Part shown: positions 8,398 through 17,416 of the stretch, piece after piece
How the letters are laid out: each line of letters begins with the position of its first letter
Numbering within the stretch: position 1 is the stretch's first letter
Assembly: GCF_026191635.1 (NCBI RefSeq)
Contig: NZ_JAKRRW010000008.1
Location: 124,001 to 188,000 of the forward strand
Source of the DNA: Photobacterium obscurum
GTDB lineage: Bacteria; Pseudomonadota; Gammaproteobacteria; Enterobacterales; Vibrionaceae
DNA: 64,000 bases
Reading direction: 5' to 3'
Notes under the pieces: model-generated
Databases searched by the model: none
What the model was told of the DNA's origin: nothing
What the model saw: the letters and a program-made list of their open reading frames with translations, nothing else
Made by a program: the position numbers and the translations under genes

Positions 8398-9939
8398 TTA
8401 TTTCAGATCAAACAGCACCTGACCAGTCATCTCTGAAGGGATTTCCATATCTGTTAGCGCCAGCATTGTTGGAGCCAAATCAGACAGTTTGCCGCCTTCT
8501 TTCAGCGTCAGTGACTTGTCACCGACATAAACTAGCGGTACCGGCAGGTTGGTGTGTGCCGTATGGATGCCGCCTGTTTCAGGGTTAACCATCATTTCTG
8601 CGTTACCGTGGTCGGCAGTGATCAGCAGCTGGCCGTCCACCTCTTTGATTGCTTCAACCACTTTACCGATGCAGCTGTCTAGAGCTTCACAGGCTTGAAC
8701 TGCAGCATCGTAAACACCGGTATGGCCAACCATGTCGCCGTTCGGGTAGTTACAGATGATAGTGTCGAATTCGCCGCCCTTGATAGCTGCCACCAGTTTT
8801 TCGGTCAGCTCAGGTGCACTCATTTCTGGTTGCAGGTCGTAAGTCGCTACTTTTGGAGAAGCAACCAGTGAACGTGTTTCGCCATCAAATTCATTCTCAA
8901 CACCACCGTTGAAGAAGAAAGTTACATGTGCGTATTTTTCTGTTTCAGAAATACGTAGCTGCTTCTTGCCTTTCTTCGATAGCCATTCGCCTAGTGTGTT
9001 TTCCAGGCTTGCTGGTGGGAAGGCAATAGATAGGTTAATGTCGGCAGCGTACTGGGTCAGCATCACAACGTCAGCCAGAGCTGGCGTTTGAGCGCGCTCG
9101 AAACCAGCGAATTCTGTTTCAAAGGTACGGGTGATCTGACGTGCGCGGTCGGCACGGTAGTTCATGAAGATAACCGCATCGCCATCTTCCATCGCAGCAA
9201 CATCCTGGCCTTCAGCACGGATTTCGGTTGCTTTTACAAATTCATCATTCTCGTCACGAGCATACGCGGCTTCCAGACCTTCGACTGCCGAAGCGGCTGT
9301 GAATTCAGCTTTGGCTGCTGTCAGTAGGTCGTAGGCAACTTCAACGCGATCCCAGTTGTTGTCACGGTCCATTGCGTAGTAACGGCCAACCAGAGAAGCC
9401 GTGCGACCTTTGCCTAGCTTGGCAAACAGTGCATCGAAGCGTTCTAGTGAAGCCTGAGCGCTACGTGGCGGCGTATCACGGCCGTCAAGGAAGCAGTGCA
9501 GGTAGATCTTTTCAGCGCCGCGTTTTGCTGCCATTTCAACAGCCGCCGCAATGTGATCTTCGTGGCTGTGAACACCGCCCGGAGACATCAGACCCATGAT
9601 GTGAACGGCTTTACCTGCATTGATCGCTTTGTCCATTGCCGATACCAGCGCTTCATTTTCGAAGAAGTCACCGTCTGCGATTGATTTGGTGATACGAGTC
9701 AGGTCCTGGTAGACCACGCGACCGGCACCGATATTGGTGTGACCAACTTCAGAGTTACCCATCTGACCGTCAGGTAGGCCCACATCCATGCCAGAGGCAG
9801 AAATTAGGGTATTGGCTTCATTTGCCATCAAGCCATCAATCACTGGCGTGTTTGCGTTAGCAATTGCGTTGTCGGAATTGTCTTCGCGGTAACCCCAGCC
9901 ATCCAGGATAACTAAAGCCAGTGGCTTCTTAGCAGACAT
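8398..9939 (-). CDS. gpmI: 2,3-bisphosphoglycerate-independent phosphoglycerate mutase
   Basis: 513 residues, full length for GpmI. It interconverts 3- and 2-phosphoglycerate in glycolysis and gluconeogenesis and needs two Mn2+ ions. The N-terminus [12 protein letters not shown] holds the first metal aspartate. The phosphorylated serine is in [16 protein letters not shown] at about residue 63. C-terminal metal ligands are seen in [11 protein letters not shown] and TADHGNAE. It heads the gpmI-envC-yibQ run. The upstream region to yibN is 432 bp and contains the divergent promoters. Confidence 0.96.
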   Translation of the reverse strand: MSAKKPLALVILDGWGYREDNSDNAIANANTPVIDGLMANEANTLISASGMDVGLPDGQMGNSEVGHTNIGAGRVVYQDLTRITKSIADGDFFENEALVSAMDKAINAGKAVHIMGLMSPGGVHSHEDHIAAAVEMAAKRGAEKIYLHCFLDGRDTPPRSAQASLERFDALFAKLGKGRTASLVGRYYAMDRDNNWDRVEVAYDLLTAAKAEFTAASAVEGLEAAYARDENDEFVKATEIRAEGQDVAAMEDGDAVIFMNYRADRARQITRTFETEFAGFERAQTPALADVVMLTQYAADINLSIAFPPASLENTLGEWLSKKGKKQLRISETEKYAHVTFFFNGGVENEFDGETRSLVASPKVATYDLQPEMSAPELTEKLVAAIKGGEFDTIICNYPNGDMVGHTGVYDAAVQACEALDSCIGKVVEAIKEVDGQLLITADHGNAEMMVNPETGGIHTAHTNLPVPLVYVGDKSLTLKEGGKLSDLAPTMLALTDMEIPSEMTGQVLFDLK

Positions 9940-10371
9940 ATGCTGTCCTCTCGTAAAGTTAGAAATCTGAGTTTAATTTAGACCAATTACATTAAACATC
10001 TGATGAAAGATGAAATATCTAAGGTGATAAGTCTGGTTTATGTGTAATTTTACTACAGTTTGTGCCAAAAACTGTAGGGCAAGATCAAACAATGCTGTAA
10101 ATAGATTGTTATCTTCCTACGTGAAATATATTCATTTCTGACCTGGAGTGTAAGCCCCCCTGGATAGTTTTTTGCTATTTCATTGATAGCTGGGAGCTGA
10201 AATTGGTTGTTCAATGCTTATACTATTAACGCCGGAATCGAGTGAGCCATGGCGCGGAATTGTTGTCAGTTGCTGTACAACAAGGTCGGCGAGGGTATAC
10301 TCAGGTTCCTTTTCATGTGGAGTTTAGCCCTGAATTCAGGTGTCTGGTACTAGGAAAATAGAGCGAAAGTC
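9940..10371. other. Divergent intergenic region gpmI/yibN
   Basis: 432 bp between divergent genes, moderately AT-rich. The only clear structure is a hairpin, CTACAGTTT (10053-10061) with AAACTGTAG (10069-10077), lacking a T-run on the yibN strand. No ORF with a ribosome site and no recognised operator was found. Confidence 0.5.
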
Positions 10372-10821
10372 ATGCAGCAATACATCGATTTTGTAACAAG
10401 TAATCCAATGCTATCTCTAGCGTGGGTGGGTTTGGCCGTGGCACTTATCGCCTCTTTGGTGAAGCAGAAGGCAGCGGGTTATAAGGTTGTCACCCCAAAT
10501 GAAGCCACTGTTATGGTGAACCGTGAAGACGGCGTGTTTATCGATATCCGCAGCCGTGACGAATACCGTCAGGGCCACATTGCGGGCGCACTTCACATTT
10601 TGCCAAGCCAAATTAAAGATCAGAACATTACCGAGCTTGAAAAGCATAAAACAGCCCCAATCATTGTAGTATGCAAGACAGGTCAGACAGCACAAGAGAG
10701 TGCTAACCTGTTACATAAAGCTGGTTTCGAAAATGTAAATCTACTGAAGGATGGCTTGATTTCTTGGAATGAAGCTAATATGCCGCTGATCCGCAGCAAG
10801 TCGAATAAAGGTAAGAAGTAA
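10372..10821 (+). CDS. yibN: Membrane-anchored rhodanese-like protein YibN
   Basis: 149 residues. One N-terminal membrane anchor (LAWVGLAVALIASLV, about 16-30) is followed by a cytosolic rhodanese domain. The active-site loop has cysteine in VVCKTGQTAQ (about residue 101) and the family's FIDIRSRDEYRQGHI segment near 58. Rhodaneses carry sulfur as a cysteine persulfide, but YibN's physiological acceptor is not settled. In E. coli yibN is followed by grxC, secB and gpsA. Here grxC is absent and secB follows after a 140-bp gap. Confidence 0.88.
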   Translation: MQQYIDFVTSNPMLSLAWVGLAVALIASLVKQKAAGYKVVTPNEATVMVNREDGVFIDIRSRDEYRQGHIAGALHILPSQIKDQNITELEKHKTAPIIVVCKTGQTAQESANLLHKAGFENVNLLKDGLISWNEANMPLIRSKSNKGKK

Positions 10822-10921
10822 TCTTCTTGCTGTACTCGGTAAAGCATCAATAGAGCATTTTCCCAGCTAAGACCGAATTTATGCAGCGCGTGATGATCAA
10901 TCGTGGTTGCGAATATTTATG

Positions 10922-10938
10922 ATCTCATGTGATGAGAT
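10922..10938 (+). promoter_or_regulatory. Small hairpin in the secB leader
   Basis: ATCTCAT (10922-10928) and ATGAGAT (10932-10938) form a perfect 7-bp stem with a 3-nt loop, 23 bp before the secB start and just before its ribosome site. There is no T-run, so it is not a terminator. Function unknown. Confidence 0.4.
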
Positions 10939-10961
10939 TGAGAGAGAAAAAGGACACTAAA

Positions 10962-11432
10962 ATGGCTGAAGCAGCAAACAACGAAGCACAACAAAACTTC
11001 CAAATCCAGCGTATCTTCCTGAAAGATGTTTCTTTTGAAGCGCCAAATTCTCCAGACATGTTCCAGAAAGAATGGAACCCAGATGTAAAACTGGATCTTG
11101 ATACGCAGAGCCGTGAACTGGGTGAAGGTGTTTTCGAAGTCGTTCTTCGTCTGACAGTGACTGTGAAGAATGCTGACGATACAGCATTCCTGTGTGAAGT
11201 TCAGCAGGGCGGTATCTTCTCTGTTGCTGGTATGGAAGCACCACAGCTTGCGCATTGCCTAGGTGCATTCTGCCCGAACATTCTGTTCCCGTATGCACGT
11301 GAAACAATCTCAAGCCTAGTGGTTAAGGGTACATTCCCGCAGCTTAACCTGGCTCCAGTTAACTTCGATGCTCTGTTCATGAACTACCTTCAGAACCAAG
11401 CGCAAGCTAACCCTGAAAGCACAGAAGCTTAA
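10962..11432 (+). CDS. secB: Protein-export chaperone SecB
   Basis: 156 residues from ATG 10962, chosen because AAGGA lies 7 bp before it and the protein then begins [11 protein letters not shown], like other SecB proteins. An upstream in-frame ATG at 10929 would add a non-homologous 11 residues. SecB is a tetrameric cytosolic chaperone that keeps preproteins unfolded and passes them to SecA. The conserved [17 protein letters not shown] start, the central CEVQQGGIF and LFPYARE segments, and an acidic C-terminal half are present. gpsA follows after 8 bp, as in E. coli. Confidence 0.95.
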   Translation: MAEAANNEAQQNFQIQRIFLKDVSFEAPNSPDMFQKEWNPDVKLDLDTQSRELGEGVFEVVLRLTVTVKNADDTAFLCEVQQGGIFSVAGMEAPQLAHCLGAFCPNILFPYARETISSLVVKGTFPQLNLAPVNFDALFMNYLQNQAQANPESTEA

Positions 11433-11440
11433 TTAGCTGA

Positions 11441-12466
11441 ATGACCGTTATGAATCAAAGCGACAATAAAGCGATCACGATGACAGTGCTGGGTGCCGGT
11501 TCCTACGGTACCTCGCTGGCTATTTCCTTAGCTCGAAACGGAGCCAATATCATCCTGTGGGGCCACGAGCCCGAGCATATGGCGCAGCTTGAAGTTGATC
11601 GGGCAAACGAAGCCTTTTTGCCCGGTGTCCCGTTTCCTGAATCACTGATTGTATCGGCTGATTTGGAAGCTGCCGTCAAGGCCAGCCAAGATTTGCTGGT
11701 TGTGGTACCAAGCCACGTATTTGGCGAAGTGCTGTCTAATGTGAAACCTTTCCTGCGTGATGATTCGCGTATCTGCTGGGCGACCAAGGGACTTGAGCCT
11801 GAAACCGGCCGCCTGCTGAAAGAGGTGGCTGTTGACGCCCTGGGCGAGGATATTCCGCTGGCGGTGCTGTCTGGACCGACGTTTGCCAAAGAGCTGGCTG
11901 CGGGGATGCCAACGGCAATCGCGGTTTCCTCTCCCGATGAGACCTTTGTCCGTGAGCTGCAGGAGAAAATTCACTGCAGTAAAACCTTCCGTGTCTACAG
12001 CAATACTGATTTTATCGGTATGCAGTTGGGCGGTGCGGTCAAGAACGTGATTGCGATTGGTGCCGGTATGTCTGACGGTATTGGTTTTGGTGCCAATGCC
12101 CGTACCGCGCTAATCACCCGAGGTTTGGCTGAAATGTGCCGTCTAGGTGCTGCGCTTGGTGCTCAGCCGGAAACCTTTATGGGGATGGCGGGCCTGGGTG
12201 ACTTGGTGCTGACATGTACCGATAACCAGTCGCGAAACCGCCGTTTTGGTTTGGCTCTCGGCCAAGGCAATACAGTGGATAAAGCCCAGGAAGAAATTGG
12301 CCAGGTGGTTGAAGGTTACCGTAATACCAAAGAGGTCTGGGTACTTTCCCAGCGTTATGGTGTTGAAATGCCGATCACCGAGCAGATCTACCAGGTGCTT
12401 TATCAGGGTAAAGATGCCCGAGAAGCCGCCAAGGATCTGCTGGCTCGCGAGAAAAAAGATGAATAG
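11441..12466 (+). CDS. gpsA: Glycerol-3-phosphate dehydrogenase [NAD(P)+]
   Basis: 341 residues. It reduces dihydroxyacetone phosphate to sn-glycerol-3-phosphate for phospholipid synthesis. The N-terminal dinucleotide motif is [12 protein letters not shown]. The catalytic lysine lies in [15 protein letters not shown] (about residue 198), followed by [14 protein letters not shown]. The start at 11441 is 8 bp after secB, and an in-frame ATG at 11450 (MNQSDNK) is an alternative closer to E. coli GpsA. No strong ribosome site favours either, so coupling to secB translation is likely. Confidence 0.95.
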   Translation: MTVMNQSDNKAITMTVLGAGSYGTSLAISLARNGANIILWGHEPEHMAQLEVDRANEAFLPGVPFPESLIVSADLEAAVKASQDLLVVVPSHVFGEVLSNVKPFLRDDSRICWATKGLEPETGRLLKEVAVDALGEDIPLAVLSGPTFAKELAAGMPTAIAVSSPDETFVRELQEKIHCSKTFRVYSNTDFIGMQLGGAVKNVIAIGAGMSDGIGFGANARTALITRGLAEMCRLGAALGAQPETFMGMAGLGDLVLTCTDNQSRNRRFGLALGQGNTVDKAQEEIGQVVEGYRNTKEVWVLSQRYGVEMPITEQIYQVLYQGKDAREAAKDLLAREKKDE

Positions 12467-12496
12467 CGGCTTTTAGGCACTGAATAAAAAAGATGG

Positions 12497-12530
12497 CAAC
12501 GCGGGCTGATAGCTCGCGTTGTTTTTTTTT
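12497..12530 (+). terminator. Intrinsic terminator of secB-gpsA
   Basis: CAACGCG (12497-12503) pairs with CGCGTTG (12515-12521), with GCT/AGC pairing inside, then a run of nine T. Confidence 0.9.
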
Positions 12531-12587
12531 CTGAGCGCGTTAAAGTTAAACAGATAACGATTTGATAACAGAAAGACAGAGGGCGAT

Positions 12588-13409
12588 GTGAGGGAATGTC
12601 AACAATATCAGGTCTGGCAGGCAATCAAGCGGGAAGCGCGAGAGCAGTCAGAGCAAGAACCGATGTTAGCCAGCTTTTATCATGCAACGATCATCAAGCA
12701 CGATAACCTAGCCGCTGCGCTAAGTTATATTCTGGCCAACAAACTGGCGACGCCGTCAATGCCGGCCATGGCGGTGCGGGAAGTAGTTGAAGAGGCTTTT
12801 GCTGCCGATTGTATGATCACCGAGTCTGCCGCCTGCGATATTCGGGCAGTCGTTGAGCGTGACCCGGCGGTAGAGATGTACTCGATCCCTCTGTTATATC
12901 TGAAAGGTTATCATGCCCTGCAGGGCTATCGGGTTGCCAACTGGCTGTGGAAACAGAAACGGGTCGCGCTGGCAGTCTACTTGCAAAACCAAATATCGGT
13001 CGCTTGTCAGGTGGATGTTCATCCGGCGGCAACGATTGGTCAGGGGATCATGTTCGACCATGCTACGGGGATTGTCATCGGTGAGACGGCCGTGATCGAA
13101 AATGATGTTTCTATTTTGCAGGATGTGACCTTAGGCGGTACGGGTAAGGAAGGCGGTGACCGTCATCCGAAGATCCGCGAAGGGGTCATGATTGGTGCCG
13201 GTGCCAAGGTGCTGGGCAACATTGAAGTCGGGGAAGGTGCGAAGATCGGCTCCTGCTCGGTGGTGCTCAATCCGGTGCCGCCGCATACCACAGTGGCAGG
13301 CGTGCCGGCGAAAGTTGTTGGCCGACCGAGTAGTGAAAAGCCAGCGATGGATATGGATCAGCAGTTTAACGGTAACGGTCAGACCTTTACGGCGGGCGAT
13401 GGGATCTGA
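12588..13409 (+). CDS. cysE: Serine O-acetyltransferase CysE
   Basis: 273 residues from a GTG start at 12588, preceded by a GAGG-containing stretch. It makes O-acetylserine from serine and acetyl-CoA, the committed step of cysteine synthesis. The N-terminal half is helical (residues 1-140). The C-terminal half is the left-handed beta-helix built of hexapeptide repeats, with IMFDHATGIVIGETAVI and VTLGGTGKEGGDRHPKI carrying the catalytic Asp/His and acetyl-CoA residues. The C-terminal tail ends in isoleucine, as in CysE proteins that dock into O-acetylserine sulfhydrylase. A terminator separates it from gpsA. Confidence 0.95.
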   Translation: MRECQQYQVWQAIKREAREQSEQEPMLASFYHATIIKHDNLAAALSYILANKLATPSMPAMAVREVVEEAFAADCMITESAACDIRAVVERDPAVEMYSIPLLYLKGYHALQGYRVANWLWKQKRVALAVYLQNQISVACQVDVHPAATIGQGIMFDHATGIVIGETAVIENDVSILQDVTLGGTGKEGGDRHPKIREGVMIGAGAKVLGNIEVGEGAKIGSCSVVLNPVPPHTTVAGVPAKVVGRPSSEKPAMDMDQQFNGNGQTFTAGDGI

Positions 13410-13433
13410 TTCAGGACCCGGACTCTAAAAGAC

Positions 13434-13461
13434 AAAGCGAGGGCCAAGGCTCTCGCTTTTC
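13434..13461. terminator. Terminator between cysE and trmL
   Basis: AAAGCGAG (13434-13441) pairs with CTCGCTTT (13452-13459), extended by GGCC/GGCT inside, followed by TT on the plus strand. It lies between convergent genes and has short T-rich tails both ways, so it may act for both. Confidence 0.7.
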
Positions 13462-13482
13462 TATCTCCATAGTCGCCTGGCT

Positions 13483-13947
13483 CTAGATTGCCCCTTTGAA
13501 GCCCAGTTGGCGCCAGGCCTCATAGCCGATGATGGCGGCGGCATTGGATAGGTTCAGACTACGGCTGTCCGGGTGCATCGGAATCCGCAGGCGCTGTTCC
13601 AGCGGCAGGCTTTCGATAAGCTCGGCAGGCAGGCCGCGGGTTTCCGGGCCGAACAGTAACACATCGCCTTCTTTGAACTCGGCATTGGTATGGAAGTTGG
13701 TGGTCTTGGTGGTGCAGGCAAAAATCCGGCGATCGCCAATCGCAGCCATAAAGGCATCAAAATTTTTGTGGCGGTGCACATGGGCCAAGTCATGGTAGTC
13801 CAGTCCGGCACGTCGTAGCTTTTTCTCTTCTAAATCAAAGCCAAGAGGCTCGATCAGGTGCAGGTTGGCGCCACAGTTAGCGCACAGGCGGATTATATTG
13901 CCGGTATTGGGTGCAATCTCAGGCTCGTACAGGGCGATATCAAACAT
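13483..13947 (-). CDS. trmL: tRNA (cytidine(34)-2'-O)-methyltransferase TrmL
   Basis: 154 residues, a SPOUT-class (trefoil-knot) methyltransferase of the YibK/TrmL type. It methylates the 2'-OH of the wobble base C34/cmnm5U34 in two tRNA-Leu isoacceptors. Landmarks are [20 protein letters not shown] at the start, [10 protein letters not shown] near residue 98, and the knot segment [18 protein letters not shown] near 121. Length matches the family. cysE-trmL linkage is as in E. coli, but here the two genes converge. Confidence 0.95.
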   Translation of the reverse strand: MFDIALYEPEIAPNTGNIIRLCANCGANLHLIEPLGFDLEEKKLRRAGLDYHDLAHVHRHKNFDAFMAAIGDRRIFACTTKTTNFHTNAEFKEGDVLLFGPETRGLPAELIESLPLEQRLRIPMHPDSRSLNLSNAAAIIGYEAWRQLGFKGAI

Positions 13948-14000
13948 GGTATATATTTCAGCTCGTTATTTTGGATATGTTGCTTGGTCATATTGTAGCG

Positions 14001-14049
14001 AAAAAGAAAGGGGAGCAGACAGCGTAATATCTCGCCTGCTCGCCTTTTT
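14001..14049 (-). terminator. Terminator of cpxRA
   Basis: On the reverse strand GAGCAG (14036-14041) pairs with CTGCTC (14013-14018) across a 17-nt loop, with a GGC/CCC extension outside, followed by a pyrimidine-rich CTTTCTTTTT tail. Confidence 0.6.
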
Positions 14050-15412
14050 AATTGCTTAGTGGGAGGGTGATAGTCATCTGCAGCCCACCAAGGTGACTGC
14101 GACTCGCCCTGATGCTACCGCTGTGCTGGCGGATGGCGCTTTCGGTAATGGCCAACCCGAGGCCGGTACCGCCACTGCTGCGATCCCGCGCCGTTGAGAC
14201 TCGGTAGAACGGACGGAATATATCCTCTAGCTCATCGTCCGGTACACCTTCACCGTTATCGTCAATGACGATATTGAGCGTGTTTCCTTTGACACTGAAA
14301 CTCGCCTCAATCACATCGTTACCGTATTTAATGGCATTGCGGACCACATTTTCCAGCGCGCTGATCAACAGGTTGGGGTTACCGCTGATTGGCCACTCTT
14401 CCAGGGTATTGTAGCTGAATGTTTTATGGTTTTGTTCAGCTTCAAACCGGGCATCTTCCAGCATCTCATACCACAGCGTGCGGGTATCAGAGTGCTCCCG
14501 TTGTTCATGGCTGTTGACCTGCATCCGCGATAACTCCAGTAGTTCCCCTATCATTTTCTCCAGTCGCTCTGCCTCGGTGTCGATGCGGTTTAGTTCTTTG
14601 CTTTCCCCTTGCTTGCGCTGTGCCAGTGCCGTGGCCATCCGTAAGCGGGTGAGTGGGGATCGCAGTTCGTGGGAAATATCGGACAGCAATCGTTGCTGGC
14701 CACTGATCATCTGGTTGATCGCCTGCACCATCTGGTTAAAGCTGGCACCGGCCTGCTTGAATTCCTTTGGCCCCGATTCCAGTTGCGGATCCGCTTCGAA
14801 CTGTCCGGTTGCTACCCGTTCGGCGGCCTGCTGGAGCCGGCGGGCAGGAATACTGATTGCCCATGCCAGCCAGAGCAGAAGCGGGGTGCTGATAAGCATC
14901 GTCACCAGCAGCAGCTGAAAAGGTTTGTCGAGGATCTGGATGAAAAACGGTGGCGGCTTGCGCCATATCCGCCCGACATACATCAAAATCTCTTGCTGCT
15001 GGTGGGTGACCGTGAATGGCCCGGCCATCATCCAGCGTCCGTAGAGCTTTTGCTTTGGCGCGCCAGGGCTGTCGGCCATGGTAATAAAGTTCCGCAGCGC
15101 TTTGTTGCGGCCACTGGGAGAAATGATTTCACCGTCTGTGGTGGTGAAATAAAGCTGGAAGCCCTTGTGGCGGTTGTGGTCGGTAAACCGACGCAGTTTG
15201 TCCTTGAGCGTTTCGCCCTCATAGGCAATCTTTTCGGAGATGCTGTGAGCGGAAGCCTGAAAGCGCTTGAACTGTGGTTCCGGTATGGTGTGCTGGGCTC
15301 GCGGGTCAAATTTTGGCAGCAATACTATCGTTACGACGACAAGCAGTAGTGTTAGCCAGAAAACGGCAAAGATCCGACCATACAGGCTGGAAAAGCGTGG
15401 CAGTTTCATCAC
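14048..15412 (-). CDS. cpxA: Envelope-stress sensor histidine kinase CpxA
   Basis: 454 residues. Two membrane segments (about 11-31 and 165-185) bracket a periplasmic sensor, then come a HAMP domain (about 186-240) and a kinase core. The phosphorylated histidine is in SDISHELRSPLTRLRMA at residue 248, the same position as E. coli CpxA. The ATP-binding boxes are NVVRNAIKYG (N), DDNGEGVPD (G1) and GGTGLGLAI (G2). It senses misfolded envelope proteins and phosphorylates CpxR, encoded 49 bp upstream on the same strand. Confidence 0.94.
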   Translation of the reverse strand: MMKLPRFSSLYGRIFAVFWLTLLLVVVTIVLLPKFDPRAQHTIPEPQFKRFQASAHSISEKIAYEGETLKDKLRRFTDHNRHKGFQLYFTTTDGEIISPSGRNKALRNFITMADSPGAPKQKLYGRWMMAGPFTVTHQQQEILMYVGRIWRKPPPFFIQILDKPFQLLLVTMLISTPLLLWLAWAISIPARRLQQAAERVATGQFEADPQLESGPKEFKQAGASFNQMVQAINQMISGQQRLLSDISHELRSPLTRLRMATALAQRKQGESKELNRIDTEAERLEKMIGELLELSRMQVNSHEQREHSDTRTLWYEMLEDARFEAEQNHKTFSYNTLEEWPISGNPNLLISALENVVRNAIKYGNDVIEASFSVKGNTLNIVIDDNGEGVPDDELEDIFRPFYRVSTARDRSSGGTGLGLAITESAIRQHSGSIRASRSHLGGLQMTITLPLSN

Positions 15413-15461
15413 GAGGCTCCTTCTGGTGCGAGCATGTGTCTCTGCAGTACTATGGACGGCA

Positions 15462-16154
15462 TTATATTTCTTCGACCAATAGGTAGCCCTTGCCGCGTAG
15501 GGTTTTTATGCGAGGCTTGCCATCGGATCGTTCCGGAAGTTTCTTACGTAAATTGGATACATGCATATCGATGGCCCGATCAAATTGCGCCAGTCGCTTG
15601 CCCAGTACTTCGAGGCTGAGCTCGTTTTTCGCAATGATCTTGCCGGGGTGCTGAATAAAATAGCTGAGCAACGCCAGTTCGGTGCCGGTCATCTCAATAG
15701 GCTGCCCTTTGCAGAACACTTCCTGCCGTCCCGGATAGATGTTGATATCTTGGTAAGTCAGGCACTCGGGGGTATTGCGGGATTCTGTCCCCGCGGTTTG
15801 GGTGCGGCGCAGGATGGCCCGCATCCGTGCCAGTAATTCCCTGTCGCTAAACGGTTTGGGCAGGTAATCATCGGCCCCCAGTTCCAGTCCTAGGACCCGG
15901 TCAATTTCCTCCCCTTTGGCCGTCAGCATCAGTACCGGGGTGGAATAACTCTCGCGTAGCTTTCGCAGCATCTCGGTTCCGTTCATTTTCGGCATCATGA
16001 CATCCAGCAGGATCAAGTCGATGCTGTCATCGACTTTGCTGAGCCCCTGTTCGCCATTATTGGCCTCGATGATCTCGAACCCTTCCATTTCAAGAATATC
16101 AGTGAGCAGTGAAGTCAGCTCCGTGTCGTCATCGACCAGCAGAATTTTAGCCAT
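15462..16154 (-). CDS. cpxR: Envelope-stress response regulator CpxR
   Basis: 230 residues, an OmpR-type response regulator. The receiver domain (1-120) has the acidic pocket VDDD (8-10), the phospho-acceptor D51 in LILLDVMMPK, T/S at MLTAKG, and K at LPKPFSDREL. The C-terminal winged helix (about 135-228) binds tandem GTAAA half-sites. It forms an operon with cpxA and is divergent from cpxP, with a matching operator in between at 16269-16283. Confidence 0.95.
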   Translation of the reverse strand: MAKILLVDDDTELTSLLTDILEMEGFEIIEANNGEQGLSKVDDSIDLILLDVMMPKMNGTEMLRKLRESYSTPVLMLTAKGEEIDRVLGLELGADDYLPKPFSDRELLARMRAILRRTQTAGTESRNTPECLTYQDINIYPGRQEVFCKGQPIEMTGTELALLSYFIQHPGKIIAKNELSLEVLGKRLAQFDRAIDMHVSNLRKKLPERSDGKPRIKTLRGKGYLLVEEI

Positions 16155-16268
16155 GATAGTTACCTTATATTCCAGCCCCGCAAAACATCAGTGATTTTGC
16201 AACCAGGCAAATGAGATAGCACCAGTATCTCTAAACAGCCGCGTTGAGCCAAGTTTCTGTCAGCGGGC

Positions 16269-16283
16269 TTTACGCAGCTTTAC
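16269..16283 (-). promoter_or_regulatory. CpxR box
   Basis: TTTAC (16269-16273), 5-bp spacer, TTTAC (16279-16283). Read on the reverse strand this is GTAAA-N5-GTAAA, an exact match to the CpxR consensus. Two further TTTAC copies follow at 16286-16290 and 16300-16304. The site lies between cpxR and cpxP and can serve both. Confidence 0.85.
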
Positions 16284-16360
16284 GTTTTACAGACAGCAGT
16301 TTACCTAGCCGAGAGTATTCTAAACCTATACCCGCTGACCGACATTTGGAGAAGAACATC

Positions 16361-16858
16361 ATGACAACATTCAAAAAAACACTGCTAATGGCAATTGCGC
16401 TTCCTCTGGCTTTGGGTTCTGCCTCTGCGCTGGCGTTTGGCGGCAACAACCATAACGGCGGCCACCATGGTGGAAAAGGCTATTGCGGTGGCGGCCACGA
16501 AGGCCGCAAGGTCTTCAAGGAGCTGGATCTGACCGATACGCAGAAACAGCAGATGAAAACCTTGCGTCAGGCAAACCGCGATACCATGAAAGCCAATTTT
16601 AGTGAAAAACGTGCGGCGATGCAGGCCAATCATCAGCAGATGCAGGCATTGATGCTGGCTGAAGATTTCGATGAAAATGCGGTACGTGATCTGGCCCAGA
16701 AAATGTCGGAGCAGCAGGTTGAGCACCGAGTTGCGATGATGGAGAAGCGTCACGAAATGCTTAATATCCTGACCCCGGAGCAAAAGGTCAAGTACCAGCA
16801 GTTGCAGGCTGAACGTGCCGAGAAGTGTGAAGCTCGCTGGGCTGAAAAAAATCAGTAA
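16361..16858 (+). CDS. cpxP: CpxP/Spy family periplasmic protein
   Basis: 165 residues from ATG 16361, preceded by GGAG 8 bp upstream. A longer in-frame start at 16244 runs through the CpxR box and is unlikely. It has a signal peptide (about 1-25, ending SALAFG), a Gly/His-rich linker, and a helical domain with the two LTxxQ motifs of the family, LTDTQ (about 57) and LTPEQ (about 141). CpxP dampens CpxA and binds misfolded proteins in the periplasm. The His-rich linker may bind metal. It is divergent from cpxRA and probably CpxR-activated. Confidence 0.9.
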   Translation: MTTFKKTLLMAIALPLALGSASALAFGGNNHNGGHHGGKGYCGGGHEGRKVFKELDLTDTQKQQMKTLRQANRDTMKANFSEKRAAMQANHQQMQALMLAEDFDENAVRDLAQKMSEQQVEHRVAMMEKRHEMLNILTPEQKVKYQQLQAERAEKCEARWAEKNQ

Positions 16859-16875
16859 TTACCATACTGCTAGAG

Positions 16876-16902
16876 AGCCGCGACCTAGGTTGCGGCTTTT
16901 TT
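16876..16902 (+). terminator. Intrinsic terminator of cpxP
   Basis: AGCCGC (16876-16881) pairs with GCGGCT (16892-16897), with GACC/GGTT pairing inside, followed by TTTTTT. Confidence 0.85.
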
Positions 16903-17314
16903 CGTTTTGTTATCGCGATCTAATCTGGCATGAAATTTATGTTCAACGCTATTTTTGTTATTAATTTTCATCGTAAAAAAGCTATACTGCGGAACATTGC
17001 CCAGTGAGTGCTTATGAACAGGCGTGATTATCATGGATGAAAATACACAATTGCCCACGGTTATCACTCTCCCTCATACACAACTGGTGGCTCTGATGAC
17101 AGGATATATACTTAATGCATGAACTAACTCTGCTGCTTGGAGTGGGGTTCTGCTAGGTCGTCAACCAGAATGCTAACAGTTTCGTTTCATATCCGTTGCC
17201 AAATCAGGCAAATATCACTCGGCTGGCTGAAGTCAGAGATGATCGTGATGTGAATCAACAAATTTTTTTATCAAAATTGTAATACTCTTACATTAGTAGG
17301 AAAGTTACAGTTTA
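16903..17314. other. Intergenic region upstream of the pfkA leader
   Basis: Mostly AT-rich sequence between the cpxP terminator and the structured pfkA leader. It should contain the pfkA promoter, but no clear -35/-10 pair was identified. A 29-codon ORF at 17033-17122 is discussed among the rejected items. Confidence 0.4.
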
Positions 17315-17376
17315 CACGAGCATAAGCTATACATATCGGCTTATGGCACCGAGAGGGGGAACCTCGGTAACTCGTG
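17315..17376 (+). promoter_or_regulatory. Three-way-junction RNA in the pfkA 5' leader
   Basis: A closing stem CACGAG/CTCGTG (17315-17320 with 17371-17376) encloses two perfect hairpins. One is CATAAGC/GCTTATG (17321-17327 with 17339-17345, 11-nt loop). The other is ACCGAG/CTCGGT (17348-17353 with 17363-17368, 9-nt G-rich loop). All 19 pairs are Watson-Crick. Junction linkers are 0, 2 and 2 nt. It ends 40 nt before the pfkA ATG. I do not recognise it as a known riboswitch class, and it may be a cis-acting control element. Confidence 0.55.
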
Positions 17377-17416
17377 CCGGATTTGAATTTTCAATTCCCA
17401 AAGTCAGAGGGTAACC

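Noticed and set aside
8106..8588. 160-codon plus-strand reading frame across envC and gpmI
   Set aside because: Trp/Cys/Ser-rich translation typical of antisense to Gln/Lys-rich coiled-coil sequence; it crosses the boundary between two real genes.
14669..15349. 226-codon plus-strand reading frame inside cpxA
   Set aside because: It is antisense to a complete, well-conserved kinase gene and has no homology or ribosome site.
17033..17122. 29-codon ORF upstream of pfkA (starts MDENTQLPTVITLPH)
   Set aside because: AGG lies about 10 bp upstream, but the peptide has no recognisable features and the interval is expected to be promoter sequence. Kept out until conservation is shown.
17315..17376. 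c-di-GMP (GEMM) riboswitch as an explanation of the pfkA leader
   Set aside because: The conserved GEMM core and tetraloop-receptor elements are not present, and the helix lengths and linkers differ.
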